Source: Deltaproteobacteria bacterium HGW-Deltaproteobacteria-15
Lineage (GTDB): Bacteria > Desulfobacterota > DSM-4660 > Desulfatiglandales > HGW-15
NCBI GenBank assembly: GCA_002840535.1
Contig: PHBH01000001.1
Location: forward strand, 124,001-188,000
Reading direction: 5' to 3'
DNA length: 64,000 nucleotides
Below, one piece after another: positions 51,826 to 59,619 of the stretch. The notes under the pieces are model-generated. The model did not search any database and was not told the origin of the DNA. It saw only the letters and a list, made by a program, of their open reading frames with translations. The translations under genes were made by a program, and so were the position numbers. Position 1 is the first letter of the stretch. Every line of letters starts with the position of its first letter.

Positions 51826-51889
51826 GGCCTGGATCTGTTGAACCCAGGCCCTGTATGTTTTCAAAGCCGGTTCTGCAACCGGCTTTCTT
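51826..51889. terminator. Two hairpins between converging genes
   Basis: The first stem is GGCCTGG/CCAGGCC (51826-51832 with 51844-51850). The second is AAAGCCGGTT/AACCGGCTTT (51863-51872 with 51877-51886) with a four-base loop. They lie between the zinc-ribbon gene and the reverse-strand CsbD gene, so they probably stop transcription from both sides. Confidence 0.7.
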
Positions 51890-51898
51890 CAAAGTAGA

Positions 51899-52099
51899 TC
51901 AGTGAAGATCGCGCTTAAACTCATCCGCTTCCTTTTCCGCCTTCTTGCGTGACATTCCAAATCTCTTCTGCAGCTTGCCGATAAGCTGATCGCGTTTCCC
52001 TGCGATTTTTTCAAACTCATCATCCGTTAGCTCTCCCCATTTCTGGCGGAATTGGCCTTTGAATTTCTTCCAATTTCCCTCGATGGTTTCCCAGTTCAT
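51899..52099 (-). CDS. CsbD family protein (copy 1)
   Basis: A 66-residue protein matching the CsbD family: 'WETIEGNWKKFKGQFRQKWG', 'ELTDDEFEKIAGKRDQLIGK' and 'KKAEKEADEFKRDL'. CsbD proteins are small, helical stress-associated proteins; their biochemical role is unknown. Start ATG 52099 has AGGAGGAGCAC upstream. It is followed on the same strand by a paralogue at 52198, about 65 percent identical by eye. Confidence 0.92.
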   Translation of the reverse strand: MNWETIEGNWKKFKGQFRQKWGELTDDEFEKIAGKRDQLIGKLQKRFGMSRKKAEKEADEFKRDLH

Positions 52100-52197
52100 A
52101 GTGCTCCTCCTGAATTAGAACTCAAGGCGATTTTTGAACCAGTTCACCGACGAAGTTCTTCAAAAAAGACGAGGGGTGACTTGGAGTTCCAGTTCGT

Positions 52198-52398
52198 TTA
52201 GTGAAGAGTACGGCTGAAATCATCCGCTTCCTTTTCCGCCTCGTCCCGTGAGAAGCCGTATTTCTCCTGCAGTTTTCCTACGAGATGATCTTTTTTGCCT
52301 GCAATCATCTCGAACTCATCGTCAGTGAGATCGCCCCATTTTTCTCTAAATTTACCTTTAAATTGCTTCCAATTGCCTTCAATGATATCCCATTTCAT
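52198..52398 (-). CDS. CsbD family protein (copy 2)
   Basis: A 66-residue CsbD protein: 'MKWDIIEGNWKQFKGKFREK', 'DLTDDEFEMIAGKKDHLVGK' and 'DEAEKEADDFSRTL'. Equal length and nearly the same spacing as copy 1 point to a tandem duplication. In transcription order it comes first. An AAAGGAGTAAAC lies before the ATG at 52398. Stress-induced expression is expected from the family, but no alternative-sigma promoter was identified. Confidence 0.92.
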   Translation of the reverse strand: MKWDIIEGNWKQFKGKFREKWGDLTDDEFEMIAGKKDHLVGKLQEKYGFSRDEAEKEADDFSRTLH

Positions 52399-52545
52399 TG
52401 TTTACTCCTTTCCTTCAATCGTTTTAAATTGGTTTTCAAACAGAAAAGCAAGATAACCATTCGCTGGGGCATTGAAAGGTGATCGCATGATTTTTCGGGT
52501 ATTTGGGGCCAAAATACAGGAAAGTTCGTACGAGCTTTCTCTCCT

Positions 52546-52589
52546 CCTGCTGACTTCTGTCTCCTGTCTTCTGGCTTCTATCTTCTGTC
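52546..52589. repeat. Short tandem-like repeat (CTTCTGTCTCCTGTCTTCTGG)
   Basis: Degenerate direct repeats of CTTCTGTCT/CCTGTCTTCTGG fill the gap between the OsmC stop and the CsbD copy 2 gene. Low sequence complexity; a dispersed repeat type with no evident coding role. Confidence 0.55.
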
Positions 52590-53063
52590 TTATTCAATCT
52601 CATACCGGACGTTCACTTCGATGTCCTTCCTGAGAGAGTGATATACCGAGCAGTACTTTTCGCGGGAAAGGGAGATGGCCCTCTCCAGCTTTGCGGGAGT
52701 GATCCGCTTTCCGGAGATGTGGATCGTCAGATCGACGGATTTATAGTACTGAGGAGGGTCGGGATACCTGGTTCCCTCCATTGTCATCTCATAATGGTCA
52801 ACCTCGCACCTCATCTTTCGAAGGATATGAACCACGTCGATGGACATGCACCCTCCTACACTCATCAGCAGGGTCTCGGTGGGAGAACACCCTTCCTGGT
52901 ATGAAACATCGTATTCCACTTCATAGCCGCGCTGAGTGGTTGCCAGAAAGTAGAGGTCCCTCTGAAGCGTGATTCTCCCCTTGTTTACCGGCAGGATCTT
53001 TTCCTTGTAGTCTTTGAGATCTGTTGCATGTTCACCGCTCTCGGTTTTTTCCGTCTCGCTCAT
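52590..53063 (-). CDS. OsmC family peroxiredoxin-like protein
   Basis: A 157-residue OsmC/Ohr-family protein. Two cysteines are placed as in thiol peroxidases of the family: one in 'LLMSVGGCMSIDVVHILRKM' and one in 'SLSREKYCSVYHSLRKDI'. The N-terminus carries the beta-rich 'GRITLQRDLYFLATTQRG'. OsmC proteins reduce organic hydroperoxides using dithiols. It is divergent from the ECF sigma gene, which could control it; the link is not proven. Confidence 0.88.
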   Translation of the reverse strand: MSETEKTESGEHATDLKDYKEKILPVNKGRITLQRDLYFLATTQRGYEVEYDVSYQEGCSPTETLLMSVGGCMSIDVVHILRKMRCEVDHYEMTMEGTRYPDPPQYYKSVDLTIHISGKRITPAKLERAISLSREKYCSVYHSLRKDIEVNVRYEIE

Positions 53064-53237
53064 GCCAAACTCCCTTGTCGATTATTTCCGGAGATTTCAT
53101 TTCCGGATGATCATTTGAAACACGTTATAGAAACGATCGAAACCCAAGTCAATTATCTGTTCATATGGTCCATGCCGCGTATTTTTTATGTCACGCATTG
53201 CCCGGCAAAGGTGTCTAATGGGAAAAGAGAGGATTTT

Positions 53238-54107
53238 ATGCAAACGAAAAAGCTTGCTGGCGAGCCAAGTCTTGAAAGCCTGGCTGCTTTAGCAAAAAAG
53301 GGACAAAAAGAGGCCCTTGAAGAACTGGTGAGAAGAATTCAAGACAGGATTTACGGGCTGGCCCTCAGAACTCTCTTCTTGCCCGCCGATGCTGAGGATG
53401 CGACTCAGGAGATCCTGATCAAGGTCATCACCCACCTTGCCTACTTCAAAGGGGAGAGTCGGTTCACCACCTGGGTGTTTCGCATTGCAACCAACCATTT
53501 GGTCACCACCCATAAACGGAGGGCTGAAAAGCGCGGATTTTCTCTTGATAGAGCAGAGGAGCAAATTGAAGCGGCACTATCTTTGTCAAGCTCGGAAAAC
53601 GCCGGTACCTGCGAAAACAATCTGCTCATAGAAGAGGTACGATTGGCCTGCCTGCAGGGGATGCTCCTTTGCCTGACGCGGGAAATTCGCCTGGCCTTTA
53701 TTCTGGGAGTGGTTTTTGAAGTCACGAGTGTTGAGGGCGCCCGAATTTTGGATGTCACGCAGGAGACCTTTCGCCAGCGTCTTTCACGGGGACGCAAACA
53801 GATTCAGAATTTCATGACGAGGAAATGCAGTCTTGTAAATCCTGAAAATCCCTGCGCCTGCGCCAAACTTGTTCCCCATGAAATCAGGATCAAGATGCTC
53901 GATCCCGAAAACCTCCGGTTTGCCGGCCACCGCTGCCATGCCCGCGAAAACCGGTCAGCAGTGGCCCGGCTGAAGGAGCTTGGTGAAATGCGGCGTGTCG
54001 CGGCCCTTTTCCGGAGCCACCCGGATTATGCCGCACCGGATACTTTTGTGGACTCCATCAGGAAGCTCGTGGAATCCGGAAGACTCGAAATGACCATCAG
54101 CCATTGA
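53238..54107 (+). CDS. ECF-type RNA polymerase sigma factor with C-terminal extension
   Basis: About 289 residues from ATG 53238, preceded by AGAGAGGATTTT. Region 2 is well formed: 'PADAEDATQEILIKVITHLA', then 'ESRFTTWVFRIATNHLVTTH'. Region 4 is 'EGARILDVTQETFRQRLSRG', a helix-turn-helix. Most ECF sigmas stop soon after region 4. This one continues about 110 residues with a small cysteine motif ('PENPCACAKLVPHEI') and helices. Such extensions can replace a separate anti-sigma factor. No anti-sigma gene follows. It is divergent from OsmC, with about 175 bases in between. Confidence 0.82.
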   Translation: MQTKKLAGEPSLESLAALAKKGQKEALEELVRRIQDRIYGLALRTLFLPADAEDATQEILIKVITHLAYFKGESRFTTWVFRIATNHLVTTHKRRAEKRGFSLDRAEEQIEAALSLSSSENAGTCENNLLIEEVRLACLQGMLLCLTREIRLAFILGVVFEVTSVEGARILDVTQETFRQRLSRGRKQIQNFMTRKCSLVNPENPCACAKLVPHEIRIKMLDPENLRFAGHRCHARENRSAVARLKELGEMRRVAALFRSHPDYAAPDTFVDSIRKLVESGRLEMTISH

Positions 54108-54174
54108 TCAACCGAGTCCGAGAACCGCCGGGGACCAGGAACCCATAGGAAATCCAGCCAAAAGGAGAAAGACG

Positions 54175-54624
54175 ATGGAAATCAGGAAAGAGTTGCAGGC
54201 CCCGTGCGGGCTATACTGCGGTGTCTGTTCGATCATGATGGCCCATAGGGACAATAATCAAAAGCTCAAGGAACGATTGGCCGTTGCCTATGGAGTTTCA
54301 CCGGATGGGATTCGCTGCAAAGGATGTTTATCCGACGACGTGTTTGCGTACTGCACAACCTGCCCGATCAAATCCTGTACACGGCAAAAAGGGTATGAGG
54401 GGTGTCATGAATGCCATGAGTTTCCCTGTGAACACGTGAATAACTTCCCGGTTCCCGTAGGCAAAAAGGTGATCCTGCGCGCCATACCCCAGCGGCGGGA
54501 GATGGGGACGGAAAAATGGGCGGAGGCCGAGGAAAAGCGCTACCAATGCCCGAATTGCGGAACGCAACTTTTCAGGGGGGCAAAGCGCTGTCGGCAATGC
54601 GAAGGGGCTGTGGATCTGGACTAA
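54175..54624 (+). CDS. DUF3795 domain protein with C-terminal zinc ribbon
   Basis: A 149-residue cysteine-rich protein. The first 95 residues fit DUF3795: 'APCGLYCGVCSIMMAH', 'IRCKGCLSDDVFAYCTTCPI', 'CHECHEFPCEHVNNFP'. The last 30 form a zinc ribbon with two C-x-x-C pairs ('YQCPNCGTQLFRGAKRCRQC'). The function of DUF3795 is not established. AAAGGAGAAAGACG lies upstream of the ATG. It stands alone downstream of the sigma factor gene. Confidence 0.82.
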   Translation: MEIRKELQAPCGLYCGVCSIMMAHRDNNQKLKERLAVAYGVSPDGIRCKGCLSDDVFAYCTTCPIKSCTRQKGYEGCHECHEFPCEHVNNFPVPVGKKVILRAIPQRREMGTEKWAEAEEKRYQCPNCGTQLFRGAKRCRQCEGAVDLD

Positions 54625-54837
54625 CTTACAAAGAATACAGGATTGACTGTATTTACAGCGACGCGAATTGCTGGTTTTAATCCGGTGCAAACGGCAAATA
54701 TGGCAACCTTCGCCGGACGAATTTGTGCACGCTGAAATTCCTTGGGAAGGAACCGCAATTTTGTCCCGATCTCTTGCCTCCAAAGGAAGAGAGCCCGGGA
54801 TAGACAAAATGCATTCGAGCGAGGGTGCCTCCTTTAT
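54625..54837. other. Intergenic segment, possible noncoding transcript
   Basis: About 210 bases without a credible ORF. It contains short complementary segments (for example CTCTTGCCTCC with GGAAGAG near 54768-54790) and ends at a strong terminator at 54838. The distance between the DUF3795 stop and that terminator is long for a simple 3' end. A small RNA is possible but I cannot assign a promoter or family. Confidence 0.3.
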
Positions 54838-54872
54838 AGGCTGATTGAGTCTCTCAATCAGCCTTTCTTTTT
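54838..54872 (+). terminator. Rho-independent terminator
   Basis: A perfect 12-base stem AGGCTGATTGAG/CTCAATCAGCCT (54838-54849 with 54853-54864) with a three-base loop, followed by TTCTTTTT. It would end transcription from the left. Confidence 0.9.
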
Positions 54873-54889
54873 GGTGCCCCTGCGAGCGC

Positions 54890-54921
54890 ATTGGACATTT
54901 TACATTGGACATTGGACATTC
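54890..54921. repeat. Short repeat (TTGGACATTGGACAT type)
   Basis: ATTGGACATTTTACATTGG and ACATTGGACATTGGACATTC are direct units of the same motif. It is the reverse complement type of the sequence at 26782 (TTCAATGTCCAATGTCC). Confidence 0.6.
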
Positions 54922-55589
54922 TAATCTTTCCACTTCCCCTTCCCTTTACCGCCCTTTCCGTTGTCCTTGCCCTTTTGTTTCTCCTTGTATTCCCTTTTTT
55001 CTCCATTCCCTTTGCCTTTGCCCTTGGCCTTCTTGACTTCGTAGTCGATGGTCACGAAATCCCTGCCCCTGGAGCGCAGATCCATGACCTTCTCAGGCGC
55101 GTACTTATGGTGTTCGGACAGGAACCGCAGGTTGACCTGGTTGACGATGTCCCTGTCTGTAAACTTGATGTGGTTCCATTCCTTCTTTGGGTGTTTCTTG
55201 TAGTACCCGTAGGCTTTTCCATAGGGAGGCCCGGACCGGACCACTTGCACCGGCACGTAATAGATCTCTGGTCCAAAGCCCAGACGCACGGTGATATCCA
55301 GCCAGCTCATCCCTCCAAGGCGCATGTTGACGATCGCGTCCGGATGTACCCTCGCCATTTGAGAGAGGTAAAGAACCACCGGAATATGATCCGGGTAAAT
55401 GCCCCTGTCCCGGATGACGACTACCTCAGGCTCGGGCACACGGAAGTACTCGCCAACGGACATATAGAATCCCCGAAAACCCTCGCTCCCGATGGAGACG
55501 CCCATATCCAGTTGGCCGGCTTGGGCCGGACGATCCAGGAACACGGCCAAGGATAGCACGCAGGCAAGAACCAGAGTTGAAATACGCAT
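54921..55589 (-). CDS. Secreted hypothetical protein with Lys/Gly-rich tail
   Basis: About 222 residues from ATG 55589, which is preceded by a perfect AGGAGGTG. It has a signal peptide ('MRISTLVLACVLSLAVFLDR', cleavage probably after 'AQA'). The mature part has conserved-looking 'FYMSVGEYFRVPEPEVVVIR' and 'LGGMSWLDITVRLGFGPEIY'. The last 45 residues are almost all K, G, E and N, a highly basic disordered tail. I do not recognise the family. A periplasmic or surface protein that binds acidic polymers is conceivable, but this is a guess. Confidence 0.75.
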   Translation of the reverse strand: MRISTLVLACVLSLAVFLDRPAQAGQLDMGVSIGSEGFRGFYMSVGEYFRVPEPEVVVIRDRGIYPDHIPVVLYLSQMARVHPDAIVNMRLGGMSWLDITVRLGFGPEIYYVPVQVVRSGPPYGKAYGYYKKHPKKEWNHIKFTDRDIVNQVNLRFLSEHHKYAPEKVMDLRSRGRDFVTIDYEVKKAKGKGKGNGEKREYKEKQKGKDNGKGGKGKGKWKD

Positions 55590-55701
55590 GAAGCACCTCC
55601 TTCTGGTAAACCGGTCAGGGAACAACTCCTGTCGGATTCCGACGCACCGCAGGACCTCCTTATACGCGGGATTCCGTTGCTCTGCAAGCTCAGCATTCAC
55701 A

Positions 55702-55761
55702 AATTTCTCACTCCTTTCGAAATGAAATTCCAGCAATGTGTTCCAGAGACACGACGCTGGT
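55702..55761 (+). repeat. 60-bp direct repeat H, left copy
   Basis: Begins AATTTCTCACTCCTTTCG and ends CAGAGACACGACGCTGGT. It aligns without gaps to 59112-59171 (first 30 bases similar, last 18 identical). The two copies flank the lipoprotein and sigma-54 activator genes exactly. Confidence 0.85.
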
Positions 55762-55819
55762 TCACGATGGAAAAAATCATGTTTTCTCTAAAAGTCGTTT
55801 GGGGCAAAAGAAGAATTGA

Positions 55820-55848
55820 TTTACCATAGCGTCTCACTATGGTATAAT
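55820..55848 (+). promoter_or_regulatory. Sigma-70 promoter with overlapping palindromic operator
   Basis: -35 TTTACC (55820-55825) and -10 TATAAT (55843-55848) with 17 bases between. The spacer is filled by an inverted repeat TACCATAG-N7-CTATGGTA (55822-55844). A regulator bound there would block RNA polymerase. The start near 55856 is about 20 bases before the lipoprotein ATG. Confidence 0.7.
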
Positions 55849-55876
55849 CTGTCCATCACTTTCCCCCGGGGTTGCA

Positions 55877-56857
55877 ATGGTAGTCCGCTGTTTCCACAGA
55901 TCCGGCGTCTTCACGCTTTTAAGAATTCTCGTTGTATTCCTCGGATTACTTTCTCTCCTGTTCGCCGGGTGCGGGAAGGATAATGTCGCTGTCGTCGATT
56001 TCGAGCGGGTTGTAAAGATCGAAAAACCATCCTCGAATCAAACGGCCAGTCCGGTGCTCAGGGTGGCAGTGGCTGCAATGATCTCGCCCAAAGAGACCTT
56101 TGTCTCCTATCGGGATCTCCTGACCTATATCGGACACAAAATCGGCAGAGAGACGGAGTTCATTCAGAGAAAGACCTATCGTGAGGTGAACGAGCTTCTT
56201 GGAATGGGCCGGATCGACATTGCCTTTATCTGCTCAGGCCCCTATGCAGCGGGGAGAAAGCAGTACGGCCTTGAATTGCTCGCCGTGCCGCAGATCCAGG
56301 GCGCACATGATTACCGTTCCTATCTCATCGTGAAAAACGATGCCTTCCGAAGCATCGAGGATTTGAAAGGGCGGGTCTTTGCCTTTACAGACCCTGAGTC
56401 CAACACAGGAAGACTGGTTCCCAGCTTTTGGCTGGAACGAATGGGGGAACGGCCGGAGAGCTTTTTCGGCCGGCTCATCTACACGTACAGCCACGACAAC
56501 TCCATCAGGGCCGTGGCCAGGGGACTTGTGGACGGCGCTTCGGTCGACAGCCTCATCTGGGATTATTACAACCGCCGGAACCCCGTCCTCACCGGTTCGA
56601 CCCGGGTGATCAGGCAGTCCGAACCCTACCCGGTCCCGCCAGTGGTGGCCTCCAGGGTTCTGGGGAAGAATGATAGAGACCGGATCAGCCGGGCGCTTGT
56701 TTCCATGCACACGGACCAGGAAGGCCGCAGGATCCTCAACCACCTTGGATTCGATCGCTTCATCCTGCCTCCCGAGGACTGGTTTGAAAACCTTGTTCGC
56801 ATAGAGAAGATGCTGGCAACCCTTGCGGAGAAAGAGCATGCCGTTCAAAAGCCTTAA
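55877..56857 (+). CDS. PhnD-like periplasmic substrate-binding lipoprotein
   Basis: A 326-residue protein with a lipoprotein signal: hydrophobic stretch then lipobox 'LLFAGCGKD' (Cys32). The mature part fits the phosphate/phosphite/phosphonate-binding (PhnD-like) fold: 'LRVAVAAMISPKETFVSYRD', 'INELLG'-type helix 'YREVNELLGMGRIDIAFICS', 'SYLIVKNDAFRSIEDLKGRV', 'FAFTDPESNTGRLVPSFWL', and 'VDGASVDSLIWDYY'. No ABC permease or ATPase gene is nearby, so transport is doubtful. Some sensors, such as TtrS, use a similar domain for ligand detection. The end overlaps the activator gene by 20 bases, which strongly suggests a joint sensory role. Confidence 0.85.
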   Translation: MVVRCFHRSGVFTLLRILVVFLGLLSLLFAGCGKDNVAVVDFERVVKIEKPSSNQTASPVLRVAVAAMISPKETFVSYRDLLTYIGHKIGRETEFIQRKTYREVNELLGMGRIDIAFICSGPYAAGRKQYGLELLAVPQIQGAHDYRSYLIVKNDAFRSIEDLKGRVFAFTDPESNTGRLVPSFWLERMGERPESFFGRLIYTYSHDNSIRAVARGLVDGASVDSLIWDYYNRRNPVLTGSTRVIRQSEPYPVPPVVASRVLGKNDRDRISRALVSMHTDQEGRRILNHLGFDRFILPPEDWFENLVRIEKMLATLAEKEHAVQKP

Positions 56858-59042
56858 GAGCAAACTGCTCCTTCTTGTTTCAGTCTTCGTCGTTGGAAGC
56901 GGTCTCTTCATCTCGGTATTCATCACACAGCGGTACAGCGCGAGCCTCCTTGAGACTATGATGGCTCAGGGGGAGAACATCGCCCATGCCATTGCCCTCG
57001 AGGCAACCGACCAGGTCCTCATCAACGACCTGGTGGCGCTGCAGAAAATGCTCGACCACCACATCCGGAGTCACAACGCCGTCGCGTACCTGTTCATCCA
57101 GAGAGATCAGGAGATCCTTGCCCACACCTTCCCCGATGGTGTTCCCATTGATCTCATCGAGGCCAACAACCCTGATCAGGCTGAGCAGCGGCATCTTCAA
57201 CGAGTCGTTTCGACCAAGGGAGAACATTATCTGGATATTGCGTGGCCGGTGTTTGAGGGAAAGGCCGGCGTTCTCAGGCTCGGCATCTCCGAGACTCCTT
57301 ATCTGAAAAATATTTGGAGTCTCTGGTTGCAGATGAGCCTTCTTACTTCGGGTATCCTTGTTCTGGCCATCATCGGCGTTACCCTCTTCCTCAGGCGGGT
57401 GACAAACCCCTTGTGCGAACTGGCAAAGGCAACCGAGAGGATCGACGGCGGGGACATGAGCATCCGCATCAGGGACTTGGGGAGCGATGAGGTGGGGAGA
57501 CTTGCCGGCTCATTCAACCGCATGACGGCCCGTGTCCAGGACTACACGCAACGTCTTGAAGTAAAGGCATCCGAACTGGAGCGCGCCAACCAGCAAGCGC
57601 GCTCTTTCTGCCAGGTGATTCAGCAGATCGGCTCCCTAAGGAGTCTGAGTGAAATCGGTTCATACCTGATCGGCCGGTTCAGAACCATGCTTCCGAATGG
57701 AGGCCAGATGGCGCTCCTGCTCCTGTGTACTGAAAGGGACCGTTTCTTTGTGCTGTATGAAGACGGGATGAAGCTCATAGCTGAAGAGAAGCAGGTGACG
57801 GAGCTTCGTACTCGGATCGGTGAGATGAGGAAGCCGGGGCTGATCCAAAAGACCTGCGGCCTTCGTCCCCCCGGTACCCGTGATGGATCCCGGTGCGTTC
57901 TCGTCCCCATCCGTGACGACGCGGAGCCCCTTGGTGGTCTCCTGGTCTTCTGCCGCGAGGGGCTCGATTGCGAAGCCAAGGAGTTGGATGGTCTGGCCAT
58001 GATCCTGGGACAATCTGCGGGTGTGATGAGGCGGGCCGTCCTGCATGAGGAAGAGGCACAAGGTCTAAGACAGAGGTTCGAAACATCCGCCGAGTTCGCC
58101 GGCATGATCGGAAGGGACCCCAAGATCCAGGCCATTTACATGATGATCGAGGATATCGCACCGACAGATACGACCGTGCTGATCCAGGGCGAAAGCGGAA
58201 CCGGAAAGGAGATGGTTGCGCGGGCAATCCATCATCTGAGCGGCAGGAAGGAAAAACCTTTTGTGGTGATCGACTGTTCCGCCTATGCCGAGACATTGCT
58301 TGAAAGCGAGCTTTTCGGCCACGAAAAAGGGGCGTTTACCGGGGCCACCCGTCAGAAGGCAGGGCGTTTTGAACAGGCGGACGGCGGTACTGTGTTCCTG
58401 GATGAAATCGGCGAAATCTCTTCCTCTGCCCAGATCAAGCTTCTGAGGGTGTTACAGACCCAAAGATTCGAGAGACTGGGGGGTGAGAAGACCCTGAGCG
58501 TTAATGTCCGGATTCTTGCAGCAACCAATAAGGACCTTCTCCACGAGGTGAAGAGCGGCCGTTTCAGGGAGGATCTCTACTACCGTCTCAATGTGATTCC
58601 CATTCAGGTGCCCCCCTTGAGAGAAAGAAGAAACGATATCCCCCTCCTTGCACGAAACTTCCTTCGACGCTTCACGGTGGAACAAACCAAGGACGTAGAG
58701 GATTTCAGCCCTGAAGCGATGAGGGTTCTCCTTAATTATGCCTGGCCTGGAAATGTGCGGGAGTTGGAAAACAGCGTCGAGCATGCAACAGTGCTGACTA
58801 AAGGCACCCGGGTCGATGTGAGCGATCTCCCCTGCTCCATTGTCGCGGCCGGCAAAAACCACTCGACGCGCGAGAACTCGCTCTTCCCCAGCATCGCAGA
58901 AAACGAGAAGGATCTCCTTGTCGGAGCTCTGGACAAATGCGGCTGGAACAAGAAGGAAGTGGCAAAAAAACTCGGCATCAGCAGAAATACCCTCTACCAG
59001 AAACTGAAGAGGCACAATATAGCCAGGCCTTCCACGCACTAA
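56838..59042 (+). CDS. Membrane-anchored sigma-54 activator (HAMP-GAF-AAA+-Fis)
   Basis: A 734-residue activator with its own sensor. Order: transmembrane helix about 10-30, a periplasmic domain of about 130 residues, transmembrane helix about 160-186, HAMP about 187-240, GAF-like about 258-400, AAA+ about 420-645, Fis-type helix-turn-helix about 695-730. AAA+ motifs are intact: Walker A 'GESGTGKE' (451-458), sigma-54 contact 'GAFTGA' (499-504), Walker B 'TVFLDEIGE' (518-526) and 'YAWPGNVRELENS'. The HTH reads 'KEVAKKLGISRNTLYQKLKR'. Most such activators are soluble and act below a kinase; this one joins membrane sensing directly to promoter activation. It has no REC domain. It probably acts on the promoters at 59437 and 62657. 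Confidence 0.93.
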   Translation: MPFKSLKSKLLLLVSVFVVGSGLFISVFITQRYSASLLETMMAQGENIAHAIALEATDQVLINDLVALQKMLDHHIRSHNAVAYLFIQRDQEILAHTFPDGVPIDLIEANNPDQAEQRHLQRVVSTKGEHYLDIAWPVFEGKAGVLRLGISETPYLKNIWSLWLQMSLLTSGILVLAIIGVTLFLRRVTNPLCELAKATERIDGGDMSIRIRDLGSDEVGRLAGSFNRMTARVQDYTQRLEVKASELERANQQARSFCQVIQQIGSLRSLSEIGSYLIGRFRTMLPNGGQMALLLLCTERDRFFVLYEDGMKLIAEEKQVTELRTRIGEMRKPGLIQKTCGLRPPGTRDGSRCVLVPIRDDAEPLGGLLVFCREGLDCEAKELDGLAMILGQSAGVMRRAVLHEEEAQGLRQRFETSAEFAGMIGRDPKIQAIYMMIEDIAPTDTTVLIQGESGTGKEMVARAIHHLSGRKEKPFVVIDCSAYAETLLESELFGHEKGAFTGATRQKAGRFEQADGGTVFLDEIGEISSSAQIKLLRVLQTQRFERLGGEKTLSVNVRILAATNKDLLHEVKSGRFREDLYYRLNVIPIQVPPLRERRNDIPLLARNFLRRFTVEQTKDVEDFSPEAMRVLLNYAWPGNVRELENSVEHATVLTKGTRVDVSDLPCSIVAAGKNHSTRENSLFPSIAENEKDLLVGALDKCGWNKKEVAKKLGISRNTLYQKLKRHNIARPSTH

Positions 59043-59111
59043 TGTTGTGTCCCACTAATGAGTTGTCATCTCGACTGAAGGGAGAGATCTTGTGACTCCC
59101 TCCAAGCATAA

Positions 59112-59171
59112 GATTTCTCACTTCGCCCGAAATGACATTTATGCACTGTATTTCAGAGACACGACGCTGGT
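59112..59171 (+). repeat. 60-bp direct repeat H, right copy
   Basis: Begins GATTTCTCACTTCGCCCG and ends CAGAGACACGACGCTGGT. Ungapped match to 55702-55761. Confidence 0.85.
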
Positions 59172-59191
59172 CTGTCAGCTACATAGTGACT

Positions 59192-59260
59192 TGTCCTGAA
59201 TCAGGACACGATTAAGCCAACGATTTCTTGACCTATTCTTGTCTCCGTTTTATCGTGTCC
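59192..59260 (+). promoter_or_regulatory. Probable upstream activator sites for the sigma-54 activator
   Basis: TGTCCTGAATCAGGACA (59192-59208) is a perfect palindrome around one central base. GGACACGAT at 59204 and ATCGTGTCC at 59252 form a second inverted pair sharing the GGACA core. The sites lie 180-245 bases upstream of the -24 box, the usual range for enhancer binding by Fis-type activators. Confidence 0.65.
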
Positions 59261-59436
59261 TTATTGTGAGCAAACATGCAGGCCCTGGGCTCCGAGCCCT
59301 TTACAGCAAGAACGCACTGCCAACGGATACCGTCCTGGCCCAGCGATGGTCCAGTTTCCAATTTACAGCATGATCACAAGCATTTAGTCAGAAGGAAATC
59401 CGGATTTGAGCCGGGTTCCTTCCTCTGCTCCCTGGA

Positions 59437-59452
59437 TGGCACGAGGATTGCT
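59437..59452 (+). promoter_or_regulatory. Consensus sigma-54 promoter of the cytochrome operon
   Basis: TGGCACGAGGATTGCT matches the consensus TGGCACG-N4-TTGCW at every fixed position. The start would be near 59463, about 157 bases before the octaheme cytochrome ATG. Confidence 0.9.
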
Positions 59453-59619
59453 CTGTGGATGCTGGACTCGTCATTCCAATAAATCGATCCAATATCGAAT
59501 AAACATTCTCTGTTTCAAACCGGACAAGATATCCGTCCATTCTTCCTGGCTGAGGAAACCATCGAGATGGTCGTGTCGATGCGCGATCCCTGTATCCTAA
59601 ACTCATGTGGAAGGTGAAT

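Larger units (their letters stand above)
59043..59619. other. Regulatory intergenic region, 577 bp
   Basis: No gene is seen. From left to right it holds direct repeat H (59112-59171), a 17-base palindrome (59192-59208), a matching inverted half-site pair out to 59260, and the -24/-12 promoter at 59437. The spacing of binding sites and promoter is as expected for an enhancer-dependent sigma-54 system. Confidence 0.7.

Noticed and set aside
55877..56857. ABC transporter for phosphonate
   Set aside because: Only the binding protein is present; no permease or ATPase nearby, and the gene overlaps a regulator instead.
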